Below are positions 18,301 to 28,200 of a stretch of DNA of 36,259 bases, piece after piece. The notes beneath the pieces were generated by a model. That model was not told where the DNA came from. It did not search any database and saw nothing but the letters and a program-made list of their open reading frames with translations. The DNA comes from a bacterium. Its GTDB lineage: Bacteria > Verrucomicrobiota > Verrucomicrobiia > Limisphaerales > JAJXZI01. Location: the NCBI GenBank assembly GCA_021780115.1, contig JAJXZI010000205.1, positions 1 through 36,259 on the forward strand, read 5' to 3'. Position 1 is the first letter of the stretch, and every line of letters begins with the position of its first letter. Made by a program: the position numbers and the translations under genes.

Positions 18301-21300
18301 CGCAGACGGAAGCTCAGCGTCACCGTTTCACCCGGATCGATGGAGCCGTCAGGGGGCTGGAAACTCTCGGTCTGGAGCGTGGCCCCCGCCGGCACGATGC
18401 TGACGAAAGGCTGCGCCACGAGCGCGGTCACCGTGGCCGTGTTGTTCGCGGGATTCGGATCGCTCTGGCCGGCGCTGACCGTGGCGGCGCTCGTGAGCGT
18501 GCCGGGCGTGGCGCTCTGCACGACAACGGTGAGGGAGGCGTTGCCGGAAACAACCAGCGTGCCGGCGCTCCAGATCAGGTTGTTGCCGGTCTGAACCACC
18601 GTGCCTTGCGACGGAGTGGTCGAGATGACGGCGACGTGGGCCGGCAAGGCGTCGTTGACCACCACATTGGTGGCGATGTTCGGGCCGAAGTTCGTGATCG
18701 TGACCTGGTAGGTGAGGTTGCTGTTGACCACCACCGGATTGGGGAACGCGGCAATGCCAATCCCCACGTCCGCGGCCTGGCCCACGCTGGTCGCCACCGT
18801 GGCGGTGTTGTTGGCCAGCAGCGGGTCGGGCTGGTTCGCCGTGGCCACGGCGGTGGCGTAAATCGTCCCGGCGGCCAGCGGGGTGACGTTGATAGTCACG
18901 GTGGCGCTCCCGCCGTTGATGAGCGTGCCGATGTTGGCGAGGACCGTGTTGCCCGCTGGAAACACGCTGCCTTGCGAGGAAGTCGCGGAGTTGACCAACA
19001 CGGAAGCGGGCAGCGTATTCGAAAGCACCACGCCGGTAGCCGTCGCCGGGCCGTTGTTGGTCACCGTTACGGTGTAGGTCAACGGGCCGCCCACGATCGT
19101 CGGATTGGGCGCCTCCGCGAGGCTGACGGCCAAGTCCGACACCGGCCCGAACACCACGGTGACCGCCATTGCCGAATTGTCGGCGGGATTGAGTTCCGGA
19201 TCCACCGACGTGACGGTGGCCGTAGAGGTAATCGTTCCGGCGGTGGCCGGCTGGACGACGACAGCAACCGTCGCCGAGGCACCCGCGTCCAAGTTGCCCA
19301 AGGCGGCCGTGACCACGCCGCGGGACTCACTGGTGGTGCCTTGGGAGGGCGTCGCGGAGACAAAGACAGTGCTGTCGGGCAGGTTCTGGGTGAGAACCAC
19401 GCTGTGCGCGGCGTTGGGGCCTTTGTTGGTAACAGTGAGCGTATAGACCAAGTTGCTGCCGATGATCGCGGGATTCGGGTTGCCGGTCATGGCGAGGGCC
19501 AAATCCACGCCTGGGCACTGGCCGCCGCCGTCTTCGCAAGTGACCGGCGTGAGCACCAGCGACCAACAGGCCAGACTGCCGGCGTTTCCGGCGACGCTGT
19601 CCACGACGTGGAGTTGCCAGATACCGTTGACCGCCGCGCCGGACTTACCGTTATACACCGCGAGCGGTTCCTGCGGGATGAAACGGCCGACGAAGGGCGC
19701 GAACCCGCTGGCGATCGGTGTGGGGGCCGCATCGTCGAAGAACGTGAGCGAGGAATCCGGCGCGCAGGCGAGGCCGAAGTTGCTCCCACCGGCCCCGGCG
19801 TGGGCCGCCAGCAGGTTGGTAGTGCCGTCGGGGGCGACCAGTTCCAACGTCAGATCGCTGTCGGACGGATGGACGATGTGGAGGCCCACGGTGACGTTGG
19901 CGATGCTGCCGGTGACGCCGGAAACAAAGATCGGGGAGATGACACCGTTGGGGTCGTTGTCGGGGATGAGATACGAGGTTGGATCGTTGAAGCGCACCGG
20001 AGCGCCCAGCGTCCCGGTCGCGATCTGGAACTGGTTCGTCTGCGTGGCCTGGTCGGACTTGACCACCAACGTGAAGTCAATCGGCGTTCCACAGATGAAA
20101 TTGGGCGAGGTCGTCACCCGGTAGGCGCTGAAATTGGTCGCACTGCTGCCGATCGGAATGCTGGCGTAGGACGAGAGCGGTTGCAGCACGACGACGCCCG
20201 GCGTGGTGGTGGTGAGCGTGGCCCGGACGCTGGTAGCATCGGCGAAGCCGACATTGGCTAGGACCAAGTAAAGCGAGTCGCACTCGTTGGGGTCGATCTT
20301 GCCGTTGCCATTCCCGCCAACCACGTAGTTGGTTTGCAGCGTCAGCCGCGGCAGCGGCAGGGCGGGCGCGGCTTGCAGCGCCTGATACGCCATCACGATC
20401 CCGGAACCGGAATTGAAATCGTAGCCGGGCGCTTCGATGTCCAGCGCGGTGTTGGTCAGCACCGTCCGGATGTCGGCCGGCTGCAACGTCGGATTGTACG
20501 ATTCAACCAGCGCGGCGATGGCGGCCGCGTGCGGCGCCGCCGCCGACGTGCCGTAGAACGGATCGAACGGCCCCGGAATCGGCGGCACAGTGGTGCTCAC
20601 CCCGTCGGCCGCGGCCACGTCCGGCTTCGGGCGCACGTAGCCGCCGGTGGACAGGAAGTTCGTCGGCGTGATTGCGGTGCCGTCGGCGTTGTAGAAGACG
20701 CGGCGCGGACCGTCCGTGCTGAAGACCTCGACGGGATTGGCCGCGCCGCCGGTGAAGGGACCGGGGTAGGCGGTATGTACGTCCACTGCGGCGACGGCGT
20801 AGGCGTTGGTCGTGGCGGCGTGACCGGTAATGTTTCCGTCGGTGTTGATGGCCAACTGGCCGCGGATGGTGTCGATGTGGAGGAAGCGGGGGGCGCCCGT
20901 CGCCTTGACGACCACGATGCGCTGGCCCACGGTCGGCGGGTTCACGATCTCAAACGGATCCTGGGAACCATTCTGGACGGTCGTGGAACTGCTCACCACG
21001 TTCGCGCCGGTCGAATCCAGCACGTACAAATCGTAGTCGTTGGTGGAGGCGCCCAACGGGTCCGACCAAAGCAGGATGGTGGCCATGCCTTGTTGGGTGA
21101 CGTTGTCGTAGGCCGTCGCACCGAAGCTGTGCAGGTTCCCCCCTTTGGCGTTGACGGGTGTCCCGACGGCCCCGCCGTCCACGAAGTCGCCTTCCCAGGT
21201 GCCGGAGGTGCCATGCTTCAGGTTACCTTCGTTGCCGGCGGAGGAAAAATAGAGCGCGCCGCCCGCCGTCACCGAGTTGACCGCCTGGGCGATGATTCCG

Positions 21301-22166
21301 TCCTGAAACGGCGATTCGGTGGGGTACCCGACGTCGTCCACAATGATGTCGCACCCGGCGGCGCGGAGGTCGAGGATGTTCCGGGCAAACTGCGCCGGCC
21401 CGCCGAACGCGGTGGCGAAGAACAGTTGCGCGCCCGGGGCGAGGTCGTACACGATTTCGAGCATCGCCGTGCCTTCGCCATTGCCCTGCCCCACGCCGCT
21501 CTGACCCGGCAGGATAGCCACATTCGGCGGCAGGTCGCCGGTGGATTGCGCCAGGGACATGTAATCCACGCTGTCGGAGAGCGCGCCGACTTTTACGCCG
21601 GTGCCATCGACGCCGAACGCCTTGCGCGCCTCGGCGGCGCGGTGGGTCACGTCGCCCTCGGAATCGACGCTGCCGGTGCGCGTGAAACAGGGGACGGCGG
21701 GGCGGATGAACTTGACATCGCTGCGGCCGGCGAGCGTTTCCGTCAAGGCCAGCGGCACCACCGCGCGAACGGCGTGGAACTCCGCGAAACTGTTGATGAC
21801 CTGGCCGCCGGACTGGGTGATGGCGGCGAGCAAATCCGGCGTGACCGTCGCGTCGAGGTCCACCCGGACGCGGCCGGTGGCGTCCGGCTGGACGCCGATC
21901 TGCAAGTTGGTCACGCCCGGAGCGATCATCCCGGTGCGGGCCATTTCGAGGGCGTACACCAGTTGCGAATCCATCTTCTGTTGCGCCGGCGTGCGGGCGG
22001 TCTTCTCGGCCTCCAGCGCCTGAATCTGGAGCCGGGCGCTGTCGCTGAGAGTGTCGCCGCGAGCGGGCGGCACGCCGGTCGCGCAGGCGAGCAGCAGAAC
22101 CGGCCCGAGCGCCGCCAAGGCGGACTTCCTCAAGCCGCTAACGAAGCGAGCGGAGAATATCTTCAT
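15369..22166 (-). CDS. Giant secreted subtilisin/sedolisin-like peptidase with P-domains and DUF11 repeats
   Basis: 2265 aa from the ATG at 22166, which gives a signal peptide (MKIFSARF, then LAALGPVLLLACATG). An upstream in-frame ATG at 22223 would bury it. A peptidase domain spans roughly residues 180-600: Asp198 (GALSDSVD), Glu231 in GNGEGTAM where subtilisins have His, Asn312 (SSAGNEG) and Ser541 (YGTSAAAPH). This is the S8/S53-like pattern with Glu as presumed base. Next come a CARDB-like segment, a P-domain (LIPDNDPNG), three DUF11 domains, then CARDB-like/P-domain/DUF11 blocks, giving three P-domains and six DUF11 in all. The C-terminal ~75 residues end SRFYRTIWLP, like neighbouring proteins. 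It is probably exported to the surface or medium; the substrate is unknown. Confidence 0.9.
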   Translation of the reverse strand: MKIFSARFVSGLRKSALAALGPVLLLACATGVPPARGDTLSDSARLQIQALEAEKTARTPAQQKMDSQLVYALEMARTGMIAPGVTNLQIGVQPDATGRVRVDLDATVTPDLLAAITQSGGQVINSFAEFHAVRAVVPLALTETLAGRSDVKFIRPAVPCFTRTGSVDSEGDVTHRAAEARKAFGVDGTGVKVGALSDSVDYMSLAQSTGDLPPNVAILPGQSGVGQGNGEGTAMLEIVYDLAPGAQLFFATAFGGPAQFARNILDLRAAGCDIIVDDVGYPTESPFQDGIIAQAVNSVTAGGALYFSSAGNEGNLKHGTSGTWEGDFVDGGAVGTPVNAKGGNLHSFGATAYDNVTQQGMATILLWSDPLGASTNDYDLYVLDSTGANVVSSSTTVQNGSQDPFEIVNPPTVGQRIVVVKATGAPRFLHIDTIRGQLAINTDGNITGHAATTNAYAVAAVDVHTAYPGPFTGGAANPVEVFSTDGPRRVFYNADGTAITPTNFLSTGGYVRPKPDVAAADGVSTTVPPIPGPFDPFYGTSAAAPHAAAIAALVESYNPTLQPADIRTVLTNTALDIEAPGYDFNSGSGIVMAYQALQAAPALPLPRLTLQTNYVVGGNGNGKIDPNECDSLYLVLANVGFADATSVRATLTTTTPGVVVLQPLSSYASIPIGSSATNFSAYRVTTSPNFICGTPIDFTLVVKSDQATQTNQFQIATGTLGAPVRFNDPTSYLIPDNDPNGVISPIFVSGVTGSIANVTVGLHIVHPSDSDLTLELVAPDGTTNLLAAHAGAGGSNFGLACAPDSSLTFFDDAAPTPIASGFAPFVGRFIPQEPLAVYNGKSGAAVNGIWQLHVVDSVAGNAGSLACWSLVLTPVTCEDGGGQCPGVDLALAMTGNPNPAIIGSNLVYTLTVTNKGPNAAHSVVLTQNLPDSTVFVSATPSQGTTSESRGVVTAALGNLDAGASATVAVVVQPATAGTITSTATVTSVDPELNPADNSAMAVTVVFGPVSDLAVSLAEAPNPTIVGGPLTYTVTVTNNGPATATGVVLSNTLPASVLVNSATSSQGSVFPAGNTVLANIGTLINGGSATVTINVTPLAAGTIYATAVATANQPDPLLANNTATVATSVGQAADVGIGIAAFPNPVVVNSNLTYQVTITNFGPNIATNVVVNDALPAHVAVISTTPSQGTVVQTGNNLIWSAGTLVVSGNASLTVVVQSATPGTLTSAATVSAGQSDPNPANNTATVTALVAQPFVSIVPAGATLQTESFQPPDGSIDPGETVTLSFRLRNAGNVSNTNLTATLLASPGVTPVGTTTQFYGLLTPSGLPGARPFTFTASGTNGGVLSVTLQLMDGANPLPPAVFTFPLPQTTTFQNPNYITIPDIGMASPYPSAINVTGVTGTVGRVTATLNNLSHTFVSDIDVLLVGPAGQNTILMSSAGNGFGTTNATLTFDDSAASPVPASDPILSGTYQPAAYNPSPNFPAPAPAGPYPAALSGFAGVNPNGNWSLFVVDHSAGDSGHIDNGWSLAITTVTPINRVADLALTAAAAPNPVLVGSSLTYTFVVTNSGPNTATGVAFTNALPANVALVSASASQGVVFTNGATVGCSLGSLDVGAAATVTVLATPIAPGVISNSASVSASEVDLNLANNSASALATATLPVANVALAGIGTPNPVVVGSNLTYTFTVANGGPGMALNVTLSDPLPAGVTFLSATSQSGTVSNVNNTVIGQLGDLAGGASANVVVTVAPGGLGTMTNTASVTTFSTDSNPAGDSVGVVTTVVAPAPSIVAAGSRLLSQSTSPPNGAIAPGETVTVSFALANVGQLGTSNLVATLLPTGGVTGPSAAQSYGALAPGGAAVAQAFTFTASGVPGGTVAATLQLADGPNNLGTAQYVYSLPQGTTFANPTFITIPDHGAAPPYPSTVVVSGVTGVVGKATVTLNQVSHSFPNDINVLLVGPQGQNLILMSGTGGGHPATNLVLTFDDAATNTLPHSAALVSGLFQPTAYKTATVFPRPAPAGPRGTALSTFNGTDPNGTWSLYVFDDTVGDAGSIAGGWSLSLSAVQPVNGAADLSVTATAAPNPVLTGATLTYTVNVVNHGPAGATGVVVSNVLSAGASFVSATLSQGTSVNVGSAVVCSLGNLPAGGQASIFITVIPAVPGTVSDAVAVTANETDLNPGNNSALATVAVYNPIPAVLSGKYDSTGGVFRLTMTGQSGQTYLFQVSTNLASWVNLATNVASPAGVIQFTDTGATNSVSRFYRTIWLP
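15610..16815 (-). repeat. Module C: CARDB-like + P-domain + DUF11 (third copy)
   Basis: Approximate limits. The encoded protein runs PSIVAAGSRLLSQS, a PPNGAIAPGETVTVSF segment, then ITIPDHGAAPPYPS and a P-domain, and ends in a DUF11. It is collinear with the modules at 17190-18418 and 22825-24060. Confidence 0.8.
17190..18418 (-). repeat. Module B: CARDB-like + P-domain + DUF11 (second copy)
   Basis: Approximate limits. Encodes ATLQTESFQPPDGSIDPGET, then ITIPDIGMASPYPS, the P-domain motif NPNGNWSLFVVDHSAGD and a DUF11. Order and motifs match modules A and C. Confidence 0.8.
18425..19510 (-). repeat. Three tandem DUF11 domains
   Basis: Three consecutive domains each begin with an 'xNPxxxxxxLxYTxTVTNxGP' pattern (GNPNPAII, EAPNPTIV, AFPNPVVV) and end 'DPxLxPADNSA'-like. 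The period is about 350 bases. These Ig-like beta domains are common in bacterial surface proteins and normally act as spacers or stalks. Confidence 0.8.
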
Positions 22167-22236
22167 AAAAATTACAACGCCACGTCCGCGCCCGCCGGCC
22201 GGTGCCGGGTCGAGCGACGGCATTACGCCTTGGTCC

Positions 22237-25200
22237 TCACGGCGCCGGCACGCGGAAGCGGTAAAAGCCGCTCGCGCCCGTCAGTGGCAACGTGACCGTC
22301 TGCTGACCGCCGCTGATGACCGGCGGCGGGTTCGTCACCGGCGTCCAGACGACCGGCGGCGCCAGGCTGGCCGCCGTCTCCAGCACGCTGCCGGGCAAGT
22401 TCGGCCAGGTAAGCGTCAACTGGTTGCCCGACTGCGTGACCGTCAACGGCGCCGGCTCCGCCAGGGTCTTGACCGTGGCAAAGTTGTTGGCCTTGAGTGG
22501 ATCCACCACGTCGGACACCACGCTGGCCGAGTCGGTGAGCGTGCCGGGGACCGCCGGCTGGACGATGATCTGGACGAGGGCTTGATCGCCCGCGCCCACC
22601 GTGCCCAAGTCGCCCCAGACCAGGCCGCCCGCGCCGCCCGCCGTCCCCTGGCTGGGGCTGACGGACACAAAATGCACGCCGGCCGGCAACCGGTTCGTCA
22701 CCATCACGCCGGTCGCCGTCGCGGGACCGAGATTGGTGACCGAGATCGTGTAGGTCAACGCGGCGCCGGTCAGCACCGGATCGGGGGAATCGAACAAGCC
22801 AAGCACAAGGTCCGCGGTCGGCGGCACCACGGTGACCACGGTGGACGCGCTGTTGTCGTCCGGATTCAGGTCCGTCGTGGCGGCGCTTGCCGTCGCGGCG
22901 TTGGTGATCGTGCCGGAGAGCGTCGGCTGAATGACGAGCGTGAGCGTCGCGGTGGCGTCCTTGACCAGCGTGCCGACGGTCCACGTCAGCAGTCCGGCGG
23001 CGTTGGTCGCGGCCGTGCCTTGGGTGCCGGTGGCCGAGACAAAAGCCGCGCCGGCCGGCAGGGGATCGGCCACGGTCACGGCGCTCGCCGAAGCCGGTCC
23101 GTAGTTGGTCAGCGCGATCGTGTAGGTCAGATTGCTGGTGGCGACGACCGGGTTGGGCGAGACGAGCATCGTGAGGCCCAGGTCCGCCGCGCCGACCACG
23201 GGCTGGGCGGTGACGAAATTCAGGCTCCAGCCGTTGGAAATGGCGCCGGCATCCAGCGGCGTGTCGTCGATCACATACAGCAGCCAGTTGCCGTTGGGAT
23301 TGCTGCCGTTGAAGGAAGCCAGGTTGGTCGCGTAGGGCGCGGGCGGCGCGGGCGTCGGGAAGGCCGTGACCGGGAAGTAGGCCGTCGGCTGGAAGGCGCC
23401 GGACACGATCTGGCCAAACTGGGGCAGGCGGTTCGTGGCGGCGTCGTCGAAGGTCAGGTTCACGCCGGCGATGGCGTTGCCACCGCCGGTGTTGGCCATC
23501 AGGAGCAGACCCTGGCCGGCGGGCGAGACCAGCACCGCGTCAATGTCCGAGGGCGAGGTGTGGCTCACGTTCCGGAGCGTCGCGGTGACCTGGGTCACCA
23601 GGCCGTTGACGCCGTTGACGTTGATAGTGGCAGGGTAGGGCGTGGCAGGCGCATAGTCGTTGATCGTGATCAGATTCGTGCTAGTGAACGAGGCCGCCGA
23701 GGTGCCCAGCGTGTAGGTGAAGATGGCGGTGCCCAAGGACGTGCCGCCATCCTCCAACCGGAAGGTCGCGGTGATGGTCTGACCGTTGGCGCCCTTGGCG
23801 GTGAAGGTGAACGGCCGCGAGGCGGACGGCCCGCCGACGAGCAGCGCGCCGTAACTCTGCGGGCCGCTGGGCGCGGTGATGCCGTTGGTGGCCAGCAGCG
23901 TGGCGAGCATGTTGCCCGTGTTGGTGCCGGCGGTGTTGCGGAATGCAAACAACACCGTCACCGTCTCGCCCGGGTCGATGACTCCGTTGGGAATGTCGAT
24001 GCTTCCGTTGGCGTTCGTCTCGCTGATCAGCGCCGAACCGGCCGGGGCGATCAGGCTGCCGTTGTTGTTGTGGATCGTCAGCGTGGCGGCGCTCGGATCC
24101 TGCAGCGTCGCGGTGCCCACCGGATTGAACAGTTTCAAAAGCACGGTCTTGTCCGGTCCGATGACCGTGGTGTCAATGACCGGCACCGAGAACGTCTTGA
24201 GCGTCTCGCCGGCGTTGAACACCAGCGCGCCGTTGACGGCGACGTAATCGGATCCCGCCTTGGCGGTGCCATCCTGAGTCGTGTAGCTGACGGCGACCGA
24301 GCTGTTGGTGTAGCCGACGCGCTGGACGGCGATCGTGGCCGCCACGCCGTTGACCGTCACGCTGTAGGATGGACTGGAAAGACGGAACCCCGACTGGTTG
24401 TCCACGATGGTGATCGTCGCGGTCGTGGGCGGCAGCAACTGGGCCGGCGCGGTCGGGTTGAACAGGCTCACGGTGAAGCTCTTGTCGCCCGTCACCACGT
24501 TGTTGGCGAGGATCGGCACGGCGAAGGTGTTCGAGGCCTGGCCGTTGGTGAACACGAGCGAGCCGCTCGTCGGAATGTAATCCACCCCGGCCACGGCCGT
24601 CCCGTCGGCGGTGGCGTAATTCACCGACACCGGACCGGTGCTGGTGTTGGTGCGGATGACCGTGACGACCACGTTGCTTCCCGTCTTGAGCACGGTGTAG
24701 CTGTTGGTGTTCAGGCTCAGGCCGGAATCCACGTCCAGCACCACCACGTTGGCGATGGCCGGCGTGGTCAATTGCGCGCCGGCGGTCGGGTTCGCCAGTG
24801 CCACGCCAAAGGTCAGGCTCCCGGTGACGCGCGGATCGTCGAGAATGGACAAGGTGATGGTCTTGCGGGTTTCGCCCGGGTTGAAGGTGAGTGTGCCGCT
24901 GGCCGAAACAAAGTTGGTGCCGGCGACGGCGGTGCCGTTGGTGGTGGCGTAGCTCACTTGGTTGACGCCATTGGTGCCGTTCTGGCGCAGCACGTTGAGA
25001 GTCAGCAGCCGGTTGGTCTCGCTCACGACATAGACGGGACTTTCGAAAGCGATGGCGACATGGTTGTCCAAAATCGTCAACGGCACCGGGTTGACGCCGC
25101 CGAGGGTGGCCCCGCCCGTGGGACTGCCGAGTTGCAAGGAGAGGGTCACGTTGCCCTCATACTGGTTCAACTCCAGGATCGGCACGGCGAAGGTTTTGAT

Positions 25201-28200
25201 CGTCTCGCCGTCGCCGAAGCTCAGGACGCCGTTGGTGGCAATGTAATTCAGGCCCGGGGTGGCGGTGCCCGGCACGGTCGCGAAGCTGACGCTCACGAAG
25301 CCGGAGTAGCCGTTGGTCCGCAGAACCGTGATGTAGGCGTTGGTGTCGCCCTCGCCGACGGTGTAGGCCGCCGCGGAGAAACCGATCTGGCCGGGCAACC
25401 GATCCACGTCAATGATCGTGAGCGTGGCCTGGTTGGGCGCCAGCAACAAGGCGGTCGTCGGATTGCTCAACTCCAGGGTCACGGTCGTGTTACCCTCGGC
25501 CTGAGGCGTGTGGAAGAGCGGGACGGCGACGACGTGGTCGGTTTCGCCCGGTACGAACGTGACAGTGTTCGTCACCGGGGTGTAATTGAAGCCCGGCACG
25601 GCGGTGCCGCCGGTCGTGGCGAAGTCCACCGACGCCGTGAGGACGGTGCCACCGGTGCGCACGACATGGATCACGGCCACGCCGGCGTCCTCGCGGCTGG
25701 AATAAGTCGGCGCGGAAAAACTGATCGCGCAGTCCACATTCACAATCGTCAACGTGGCCGTCGGCTGCGGCCCCAGCGCGGCGGGCGCCGTCGGCCCGGA
25801 CAGCACGAGGTTGGCCGTCAAGTCCGGCGTGATCTGCAGATCGTCCAGCACCGGGATGGTAACGGTCTGCTCCGTCTCGCCCATTGGAAAATCCAGCGTG
25901 GCGCTGACGGCGCGGTAATTGACGCCGTTCACGGCCGTGCCGTCGCGGGTGCTGAAATTCACGAGGATGTCGCCGCTGCCATCGGGGTTCGGGCCGCTGG
26001 TGCCGCCGAGGCGCTGCACGGTGATCACGACGTTGGTGCCGTTCTCCGCAACCTGGAAATCCGGCGCGACAAACTGCACTTGGCCCGAGCCGGTGATGGA
26101 GCCGCCGTAGAGCCGGGCCAGGTGGGCGCGGGGCAGGCCCTGCACCTGGGTGAAGCCGCCGCCAATCACCAGTTTCTGGTCCGCTTGGACGGCGACCGTG
26201 GTGACGACGCCGTTGGCGCCGGTCCCGAAGTTAATCGTCGGGTCCACCGTGCCGTCGGGCATCAACCGGGTGATCCGGTTGCGCGTCACCCCGCTGGCGC
26301 GGGTGAAATCGCCCGCCACGACGATCCGGTTGTCCTGCTGGAGGGCGAGGGCATAGACCGGGCCGTTGGCGCCCGCGCCGACGTTGAAGGTCGGATCCAC
26401 CGTGCCGTCGTCATTGAGCCGGGCGAGGTGGTTGAACGCGACACCGTTCACGTTGGTGAAGGCGCCGCCGATGAGCACGCGGCCGTCCGTCTGCAACGCG
26501 ATGGCGCTCACCACGTCGCTGGCCCCGCCGGGCGGATTGAAGGCGGTGTCCACCGAGCCGTCGGGATTCAACCGGGCAATGCGGTTGAGCGGGACGCCAT
26601 TGACGCTGGTAAAGTCGCCGCCGATGAGCACGGCGCCGCCGTGAAGCGTGTTGGTGGGATACACGGCGACGGCGTACACGGTGCCGTTGACGCCGATTCC
26701 GGTGTTGAAGCCCGGATCCACCGTGCCGTCGTCGTCGAGTCGCACCAAGCCGGGCCGGGAGACGCCGTTGAACATGACGAAGCTGCCGCCCACAACGAGG
26801 CGCCGATCCGGCGCGAACGTTTCCGCCAGCGCGTACACCGGGCCGTCCGCGCCGGAGCCGGGGTTGAAGCTGGTGTCGAGCGAGCCGTCGTAGTTCAGCC
26901 GCGCGATGTAGTTCCGGTTGACGCTGTTCATCGTGGTGAAGGTGCCGCCCAGCACCACGCGGGTGTCGGTCTGGCTGACCAGCGCGCGCACCGAATCGTT
27001 CGGGCCGGCCAGGCCGGTCATGAAACCGGTGTCGGTCGTCGCGTCCGGGTTGATCCGGGCGAGGCGGTTCTGCGGCAGGCCGTTGATGACGGTGAAATTG
27101 CCGCCGGCCACGATCTTGCCGTCGGGCTGGAGCACGACGGCATAGACGTCGTCGTTCAGGCCGCCGTTCGGGTTGAAGCCGTTGTCCACCATGCCGGCCG
27201 GCTCGTTGACGGCCTGGACGTCCTTGATGGTGACGATGGCGGTGCTGGGGAAGCCGTTGGTCACGCCCGCCGGGCTGGGCGAGGAGAGCGTCACCGTGAA
27301 GAAGAACGGATTGGGATCCACCACGCCGTCGTTGAGGATCGGGACGTTGAAGCTCTTGGCCACTTCGCCCGGGCCGAAGGTGAGCGTACCGCTGGTGGCC
27401 ACGTAATTGGGCAGCGGGCCGGAGGAGAAGGCGGTGCCGTCGGACGTGGCGTAGTTGACGCTGATGGACTCGGCGCTGCCGCTGGCGCGGAAGACGGTGA
27501 TGGTGGCGTAGCCGCCATTCTCGTTGACGAGGAACTGGTTGGTGGTGAACTGCGGATTGCCGTAGAAGTCCTGGTTGATGAGCGTGATGGTGGCGTTGGT
27601 CCGGCTGCCCAGCGCCCCGAAGACCGACGCGTTGAACAACGACAGCGTGAAGGTCAGGTTGGGCGTCACCACGCCGTCGTGGAGCAGCGGAATGGTGATG
27701 TAGCGCATCGTGGCGTCGCCGCTGTCCCAGTGGAAGCGGTTGGTCACACTGACGTAGTTGATCCCCGCCCGCGCGCTGCCGTCATGGGTGGCGTACTGCA
27801 CGTCCAGCACGCCCAGGCTGCCGCCGGTGCGGGTCACGGGAATGGTCAGCAGCCCCGCCGTTTCGTTGGTGGCGTAAGCCGTCGAAGCGAAGTTGAGCCG
27901 GCCCGGCAGGAAGTTGTCGTCGATGATCGAGAGCACGGCATTGCTCAAACCGAGAACGGCGCCGTTGCCGGGATTGGCCAGGTACAGGTTCACCGTCTTG
28001 TCGGCCGAATCGATGATCGAATTGTCGATGATCGGCACCAGGAGGGTCGCGTTGGTGACGCCGTCGGCGAAGGTGACGGTGTTGGTCACGCCCCGGTATT
28101 CGTTGCCGGCGAGGGCCGTGCCGTTGGTCGTGGCGAAACGGACCGTGACGAAGCCGGCGCTGCCGTTGGTGCGGACCAAGTTGATGACGGCGTTGCCGCC

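Noticed and set aside
15285..20261. 1658-codon open frame on the + strand
   Set aside because: It is the in-register shadow of the giant peptidase gene, with the same low-information Arg/Gly/His composition and no recognisable motif.
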